Part shown: positions 21,345 to 24,672 of the stretch, one piece after another
How positions within the stretch are numbered: position 1 is the first letter of the stretch
How the letters are laid out: each line of letters begins with the position of its first letter
Position numbers and translations under genes: made by a program
Notes under the pieces: generated by a model
What the model was told of the DNA's origin: nothing
The model's database searches: none
Seen by the model: the letters and a program-made list of their open reading frames with translations, nothing else
Source: 630D-37 sp037447295
GTDB taxonomy: Bacteria; Chloroflexota; Anaerolineae; Anaerolineales; Villigracilaceae
NCBI GenBank assembly: GCA_037447295.1
Contig: JBBIGZ010000042.1
Span: 1-24,672, forward strand
Length of the DNA stretch: 24,672 nt
Direction: 5' to 3'

Positions 21345-23591
21345 ATGGCCCAACTATCCCTCCCGCTTCTGGCAGGACTTGAGATTCTCTTTTACGCCGG
21401 TGGGATATGGCATACCTGGCGCTCCAACCCTGAAAGAAAAAGCGGCTTCCTATTGACATTTTTGCTGGGGATCCCCCTCCTGGGTCGAGGCCTGGTGCTC
21501 TTCCAGATGTTACAGGGAGCAACGCAAACGGCAACTTTCTGGGAAACCTATATTGCCCTGGGAACAGCAATTGCATTGTGGCTGCTCCTGGTGAACTTTC
21601 GGAGGCGCAATGTGCTCCGGGCAAGTTTGCCGGCCTGGCCCTGGCCCTTGCTGGTGATCGGCTTGGCGATATTTCAGCCGCGCCTGCCGGCAATTATCTG
21701 GGAGCGAGGTCTCTATATTCTGCCCTCCGCGGCGCTCCCCGCAATGGGTGCTTTCGTCGGGTGGCTCATCTTGGGTCTAATCATGAGTTTGTTCGCTTTG
21801 AGCGAAGCGCGGCGCATTCATCAACCGATGCACCGCGCTCGTTTTGCCTATTGGGGGCTCATCTTGCTTCTCTTTGCCCTGGATGGCTGGATGACCTTCG
21901 TTTGGCCCACGCCCGGCTTTCACCCTGTGCGCGCAGCAATGGTATGGACGGTGATCTATCTGTTCACCCATCATCGGGTGAGGGCACTACGCGAAATTCT
22001 GCGGGTGATCCTGATCTACCTTTCCACCATTTTGTTGATCGGGATACTCTATTTGGTCACCACCGTAGTGACCGAACGCCTGTTCAGCAATCGGCCAAAT
22101 TACAACCCTCTGTGGAGCGGCAGCCTGATCGCACTGGGATTGGCGCTTATTTTCGCTCCCCTTCTAAACCAGGTGCAAAAGGTGATTAATCGCTGGCTGC
22201 GCGCAGAACGCCCGAATGTTTCGCGCATTGTTCAGCTCTATAGCCAGAATATTAGCCATATTTTGGAAATGCAGCGCCTGGCGCAGGTTGCAGTAGCCCT
22301 GATCATGGAAACGGTGGGACTCCAGCACGGTTTTCTGTTTTTGGTGGAAAAACTCAATAGCGATGGAATAACGCGCTATCGTTTGCGCGCTGTACGTCAC
22401 CCTGCCGAGCGCTCGATCAAACCGCTAGAACTTCCCGAAAACCATCCCCTCACCGATTTTTTGCTGCGTGGTCAACCACTGCTTCAATACGACGTGGATT
22501 TCCTGCCGGAGTTTCGGGAGCTCTCCTCCTTTGAACGAGAGTGGTTGCAAGCGCTGCAGGCGGAAATCTACGTGCCCATCTTTTCGAAAGGCAACTGGAT
22601 CGGCCTCTTCGCTTTCGGGCCGCACCTGAACGCTCAACCTTTCTCCGAACAGGATTTGGCCCTGCTGACCGCTCTGGCACAACAAACGGCCATCGCGTTG
22701 GAAAACGCCAAATTGGTGGAAGACCTGGTGCGCCTGAACCGTGAGCTGCGCCAGACCACCTATGCATTGGAAAAGGCTCAACGGGAAGTGGAACGCCTCG
22801 ATCGGACGCGTGCTGATTTCATCAGCATTGCCTCCCATGAGCTACGCACGCCCTTGACGGTCATCCGCAGCTATGTTGAAATGCTGCTGGAAAAAGAGGA
22901 TCTCGATGCGGACGTGCGCACCTTCCTCAAAAGCATGCACGAGAGCACCTTGCGCATGCACAACATCCTGGAAAGCATGTTCGCCATCACCCAGCTAACG
23001 CAACATACGTCCCCTCTAGAAACGGAGATGGTAGATATCGGTATGTTGGTACGGGAGGCAGCAGAGGCATTGGCACCCAGATTAGCACAGCGTTCTCAGG
23101 TCCTCCAAATTGACCTTCCTGCTCTGCCCTTCGTTCCGGGCGATCGAACCCTTCTTTCCAAGGTATTTTTCCAGCTGATCGAAAACGGAATTAAATTCAC
23201 CCCCGATGGAGGACAACTGCGCGTGGAGGCAAAATTGCAGCGCCCAACACCGGACTTACCAACCGGTGGGGTGGAACTGAGCTTTAGTGATACCGGCGTG
23301 GGGGTAGACCCTTCGCAGCGCGAGGCAATTTTCACAAAGTTCTATCAGAGCAGCGATGTGGAACGACATTCTACCAGCAAGGTGCGCTTTATGGGTGGTG
23401 GCACAGGACTAGGATTGGCACTCTGCAAGGCAGTCGTTGATGCCCACAAGGGGCGTATTTGGGTCGAGAGCCCTGGCTATGACGAAGTGCACTTCCCGGG
23501 AAGCCAGTTCCATGTTTTGCTTCCGCTCCATCCACCATCCAGCGGCCAGACCATCCGCATGGGCAGTGCTCTGCGGCAGAAGTATCCGTGA
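21345..23591 (+). CDS. Membrane sensor histidine kinase: multi-TM sensor, GAF, HisKA, HATPase_c
   Basis: The 748-residue hybrid-free sensor kinase has eight or nine membrane helices between residues about 4 and 276. A GAF domain follows (about 300-460; ALLTALAQQTAIALENAKLVEDL at its end), then a coiled coil (about 460-488). The HisKA domain has the phospho-acceptor H498 (ISIASHELRTPLTVIRSY). The ATPase domain shows the N box (ENGIKFTPDGG), G1 (DTGVGVDP) and G2 (GTGLGLALCKAV). The membrane part resembles the 7TM-type input modules of orphan kinases. The ATG at 21345 is chosen over the in-frame TTG at 21342. No response regulator lies next to it, since the next gene is convergent. The ligand is unknown. 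Confidence 0.93.
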   Translation: MAQLSLPLLAGLEILFYAGGIWHTWRSNPERKSGFLLTFLLGIPLLGRGLVLFQMLQGATQTATFWETYIALGTAIALWLLLVNFRRRNVLRASLPAWPWPLLVIGLAIFQPRLPAIIWERGLYILPSAALPAMGAFVGWLILGLIMSLFALSEARRIHQPMHRARFAYWGLILLLFALDGWMTFVWPTPGFHPVRAAMVWTVIYLFTHHRVRALREILRVILIYLSTILLIGILYLVTTVVTERLFSNRPNYNPLWSGSLIALGLALIFAPLLNQVQKVINRWLRAERPNVSRIVQLYSQNISHILEMQRLAQVAVALIMETVGLQHGFLFLVEKLNSDGITRYRLRAVRHPAERSIKPLELPENHPLTDFLLRGQPLLQYDVDFLPEFRELSSFEREWLQALQAEIYVPIFSKGNWIGLFAFGPHLNAQPFSEQDLALLTALAQQTAIALENAKLVEDLVRLNRELRQTTYALEKAQREVERLDRTRADFISIASHELRTPLTVIRSYVEMLLEKEDLDADVRTFLKSMHESTLRMHNILESMFAITQLTQHTSPLETEMVDIGMLVREAAEALAPRLAQRSQVLQIDLPALPFVPGDRTLLSKVFFQLIENGIKFTPDGGQLRVEAKLQRPTPDLPTGGVELSFSDTGVGVDPSQREAIFTKFYQSSDVERHSTSKVRFMGGGTGLGLALCKAVVDAHKGRIWVESPGYDEVHFPGSQFHVLLPLHPPSSGQTIRMGSALRQKYP

Positions 23592-23624
23592 ATCAAGTGT
23601 GGCCGGGAATGCAAGATGGTCAGG

Positions 23625-24672
23625 TTATTTTCCCAGCCGACGAACGATGCAGAATGTGGCCCCGGCTCGTTGGATGCGGAAAATTTCGGGCGCAAAGGGG
23701 TTGATGCCGCGATCTTCAAAAGCACGGGTGTTGACTAGAAGGTAATCACCCCGTTTTGGACCTTTCGGCTCATCACGCAGGCTGTGGACCTGGACATTCG
23801 GACCGGCATAGGCAGCGGCGATATAGGCCTCGCGCCAGACAAAAAGCCGCACCGGGTGATCCACCAACTCATTGAGTCGCTGGACGCTTTCTTTGTAGCA
23901 GGTAAGCCAGTAATCAGTCTCAAAGCGACCAAAGGCACCTGCCGGCCCTCCGATCAAACTGTTATAGTAGGTGTACTCATAAGGGTGCAGGACGAGAATG
24001 CCAAGCACACCCGGAAAGATCAGCAGACAAGCTAGCATCACCCGCCAAAAGGTAGGAAAATGTAAGCGACGAAGTAGGATTTCCAGACCAAAGCCGCCGA
24101 GGTAGAAGATCGGCGGTAGGATGAAAAGGAAGTGTCGGTAGTTATCGTACATCGGAGGGCGCCGCACCAGGACGTAGAGGACAGGAACGAGGAACCAGGC
24201 GGCTACGATCCCGGCTTCGGCCAGGATGGAGCTTGGGGGCGCAGCAGGCGGCTGCGGGTCCCTAGCGTTGCGCAGGCGCGCTTGGACTCGGAGCAGGATC
24301 GAGCCAAAGGGCAAGATCAGGCCCAGGCCGGCAAGCAGCCAGGTCGGTTCCGTAATCGTAATCCACATCAAAAAGGGCAAATAGCGCCCTGGCAGGTTGG
24401 TCGGTTGATAGAGGTAGCCGTTGAAGAGCACTTTGAAGGTGGCGGCGTTGTTCGACATGAGCAGGAAGACCTGGAGGAAACGCCCCAAGGGATCGCTCCA
24501 AAGGTAGGGCCAGAGAGCAACGGTGACTAAAGCGGCGCCAAAAAGGTAGGTGAGTAGGTGTGCCAACGGTGGACGCGCTCGGCGGATGAGGGCCACAAGG
24601 AGCACCAGCAGGCCGGCCAGCGGAGCCAGGACGCGCAGGACGATGGCGAATCCGAGGAAGAAGGTCGCCACT
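23625..24672 (-). CDS. GT39/ArnT-like membrane glycosyltransferase (partial, N-terminus outside window)
   Basis: The frame is open to the window edge. The first in-frame GTG at 24671-24669 is probably internal, because such proteins are 500 or more residues long with catalytic aspartates near the N-terminus. The visible 348 residues hold about seven membrane helices, then a soluble C-terminal domain from about 235. Key segments are HPYEYTYYNSLIGG and GAFGRFETDYW, followed by TCYKESVQRLNE, a pattern I associate with dolichol/undecaprenyl-phosphate-sugar transferases of the PMT/ArnT superfamily in Chloroflexota. Such enzymes transfer sugars from a lipid carrier on the outer face of the membrane. 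It converges on the kinase gene with a 33-base gap. Acceptor and sugar are unknown. Confidence 0.8.
   Translation of the reverse strand, partial: VATFFLGFAIVLRVLAPLAGLLVLLVALIRRARPPLAHLLTYLFGAALVTVALWPYLWSDPLGRFLQVFLLMSNNAATFKVLFNGYLYQPTNLPGRYLPFLMWITITEPTWLLAGLGLILPFGSILLRVQARLRNARDPQPPAAPPSSILAEAGIVAAWFLVPVLYVLVRRPPMYDNYRHFLFILPPIFYLGGFGLEILLRRLHFPTFWRVMLACLLIFPGVLGILVLHPYEYTYYNSLIGGPAGAFGRFETDYWLTCYKESVQRLNELVDHPVRLFVWREAYIAAAYAGPNVQVHSLRDEPKGPKRGDYLLVNTRAFEDRGINPFAPEIFRIQRAGATFCIVRRLGK

Noticed and set aside
1..24672. Transposon, prophage, integron or genomic island
   Set aside because: No transposase, integrase, terminal inverted repeats or target duplications are visible. Gene content and base use look like uniform chromosomal housekeeping DNA.

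Overview
The window looks like chromosomal DNA of a member of the Chloroflexota, probably from the Anaerolineae or a neighbouring class. This is inferred from gene content and protein style, not from a marker search. The main clues are an Alternative Complex III (ACIII)-type operon, lineage-style extensions on CoaE and bL31, a P/T-rich extracytoplasmic tail, and a GT39-like membrane protein. The DNA is moderately GC-rich. The genes are tightly packed, often with ATGA overlaps. I see no tRNA, rRNA, CRISPR array, insertion sequence or prophage.

Layout. (1) 1-1480: the tail of an unidentified P/T-rich protein, then rimO (S12 methylthiotransferase). (2) 1683-9474: a respiratory operon behind a TATAAT box. 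It encodes a membrane-anchored diheme cytochrome, a pentaheme ActA-like cytochrome, a Tat-exported molybdopterin-fold subunit (ActB1-like), a separate 15-cysteine ferredoxin subunit (ActB2-like), one NrfD-type quinol subunit (ActC), ActD (DUF3341), the monoheme ActE and a second anchored monoheme cytochrome. A terminator hairpin closes the operon. Together these would oxidise menaquinol and pass electrons through up to nine hemes to a downstream acceptor. The split ActB, the retained N-terminal Cys motif in B1 and the absence of ActF make this a non-standard ACIII. (3) 9363-9418: an array of eight 7-bp repeats. (4) 9543-16143: lysA, then a close-packed run of coaE (with a C-terminal extension resembling a GNAT fold), cdaA (c-di-AMP synthase), ybbR/cdaR, der (EngA GTPase) and a CoA-type Nudix hydrolase.

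(5) 16134-17467, minus strand: bL25 (rplY/ctc), whose terminator overlaps the end of the Nudix gene, and a small membrane protein of unknown function with a hairpin leader. Strong divergent promoters at 17439-17533 separate this block from (6) rplU-rpmA-rpmE at 17654-18775. That operon has a structured 5' leader and ends at a clear intrinsic terminator. Its bL31 carries a C-terminal domain closely resembling the C-terminal domain of the RNA polymerase alpha subunit. (7) 18857-21271, minus strand: a lipoprotein, an AAC(3)-fold acetyltransferase and an enoyl-CoA hydratase, the last two nearly abutting. (8) 21311-23591: a divergent promoter region and a large membrane histidine kinase with a GAF domain and no response regulator beside it. 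(9) 23625-24672, minus strand: the C-terminal part of a GT39-like membrane glycosyltransferase that runs off the window.

The observations I consider most worth checking are the bL31-alphaCTD-like fusion, the unusual ACIII composition, the CoaE extension, the leader structures around 17415-17653, the 7-bp repeat array, and strong local enrichment of the palindrome CGATCG.
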